From: Planctomycetaceae bacterium
Lineage (GTDB): Bacteria; Planctomycetota; Planctomycetia; Pirellulales; Thermoguttaceae
DNA: 5,612 bases
Assembly: GCA_031266315.1 (NCBI GenBank)
Contig: JAISBG010000012.1
Coordinates: forward strand, 1 to 5,612
Direction: 5' to 3'
The notes beneath the pieces were generated by a model. It saw only the letters and a program-made list of their open reading frames with translations. It ran no database searches and was not told the DNA's origin. Within the stretch, counting starts at the first letter, position 1, and every line of letters begins with the position of its first letter. This document shows, piece after piece, positions 5,521-5,612 of the stretch. The position numbers and the translations under genes were made by a program.

Positions 5521-5588
5521 GAACTGCGTAGCAGTTCAACACGTTCACGGCAAGGAGAAACGTTTTCAGTTGAACTACTACGTAGTTC
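5521..5588. repeat. Pair of GAACNNC palindromes in a repeat element cut by the window end
   Basis: GAACTGC-GTA-GCAGTTC (5521-5537) and GAACTAC-TAC-GTAGTTC (5572-5588) are both perfect 7-bp stems with 3-nt loops. In addition GTTCAAC (5534-5540) can pair with GTTGAAC (5569-5575), giving an alternative long-range stem. Together with the flanking GGGGTAAC/GTTACCCC pair this looks like a compact structured repeat element. No protein-coding potential is seen. Confidence 0.65.
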
Positions 5589-5612
5589 CGTGTGTTGTGG
5601 TTACGTTACCCC

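Noticed and set aside
5440..5612. DGR template repeat or accessory RNA at the right edge
   Set aside because: The sequence has no resemblance to the variable segments at 1794-1889 or 4050-4145 and no adenine-rich codon pattern.

Overview
The window (5612 bp, AT-rich in most parts) carries three genes, all on the + strand. Two are tandem paralogues (123-1928 and 2358-4184) that fuse a Hanks-type Ser/Thr protein kinase to a C-terminal formylglycine-generating-enzyme-like (FGE-sulfatase/SUMF1, C-type-lectin-fold) domain. The third (4364-5332) encodes a predicted M48 zinc metalloprotease lipoprotein. Kinase-FGE fusions, start codons without a Shine-Dalgarno sequence and abundant palindromic and 9-nt-periodic intergenic repeats suggest a member of the PVC superphylum, most likely a Planctomycetota relative. 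That assignment is inference, since the window holds no phylogenetic marker.

Layout: 1-122 is a short upstream region with a possible antisense gene remnant and a block (90-110) that recurs upstream of the second paralogue. Copy 1 follows, then two consecutive inverted repeats (1942-2016 and a 30-bp-stem element at 2021-2094). A spacer of about 240 bp (2095-2332), unique to this junction, holds two 9-nt-periodic repeat tracts. Copy 2 follows, with the same pair of inverted repeats (4197-4264, 4271-4344). The second hairpin ends only 19 nt before the protease start codon. The right flank (5333-5612) is non-coding: a single arm of an 'accacagag' repeat and a dense palindromic element cut off by the window end.

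The duplicated unit therefore runs from about 20-35 bp before each start codon through both downstream hairpins (90-2094 and 2333-4344). Divergence between the copies has three tiers. The kinase is about 97% identical (nine differences over 287 residues) and most of the FGE domain about 80%. A 32-residue stretch near the C terminus has 18 substitutions, interleaved with a fixed scaffold and followed by an identical tail. Substituted positions and scaffold resemble the variable region of target proteins of diversity-generating retroelements (DGRs), whose usual scaffold is this fold. No reverse transcriptase or template repeat lies in the window, so this is a hypothesis. The FGE domains lack one of the two catalytic cysteines, so they are more likely binding or sensor modules than active sulfatase-modifying enzymes. 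A cytoplasmic kinase whose lectin-fold tail recognises a ligand is the simplest model. No functional link to the protease can be shown.
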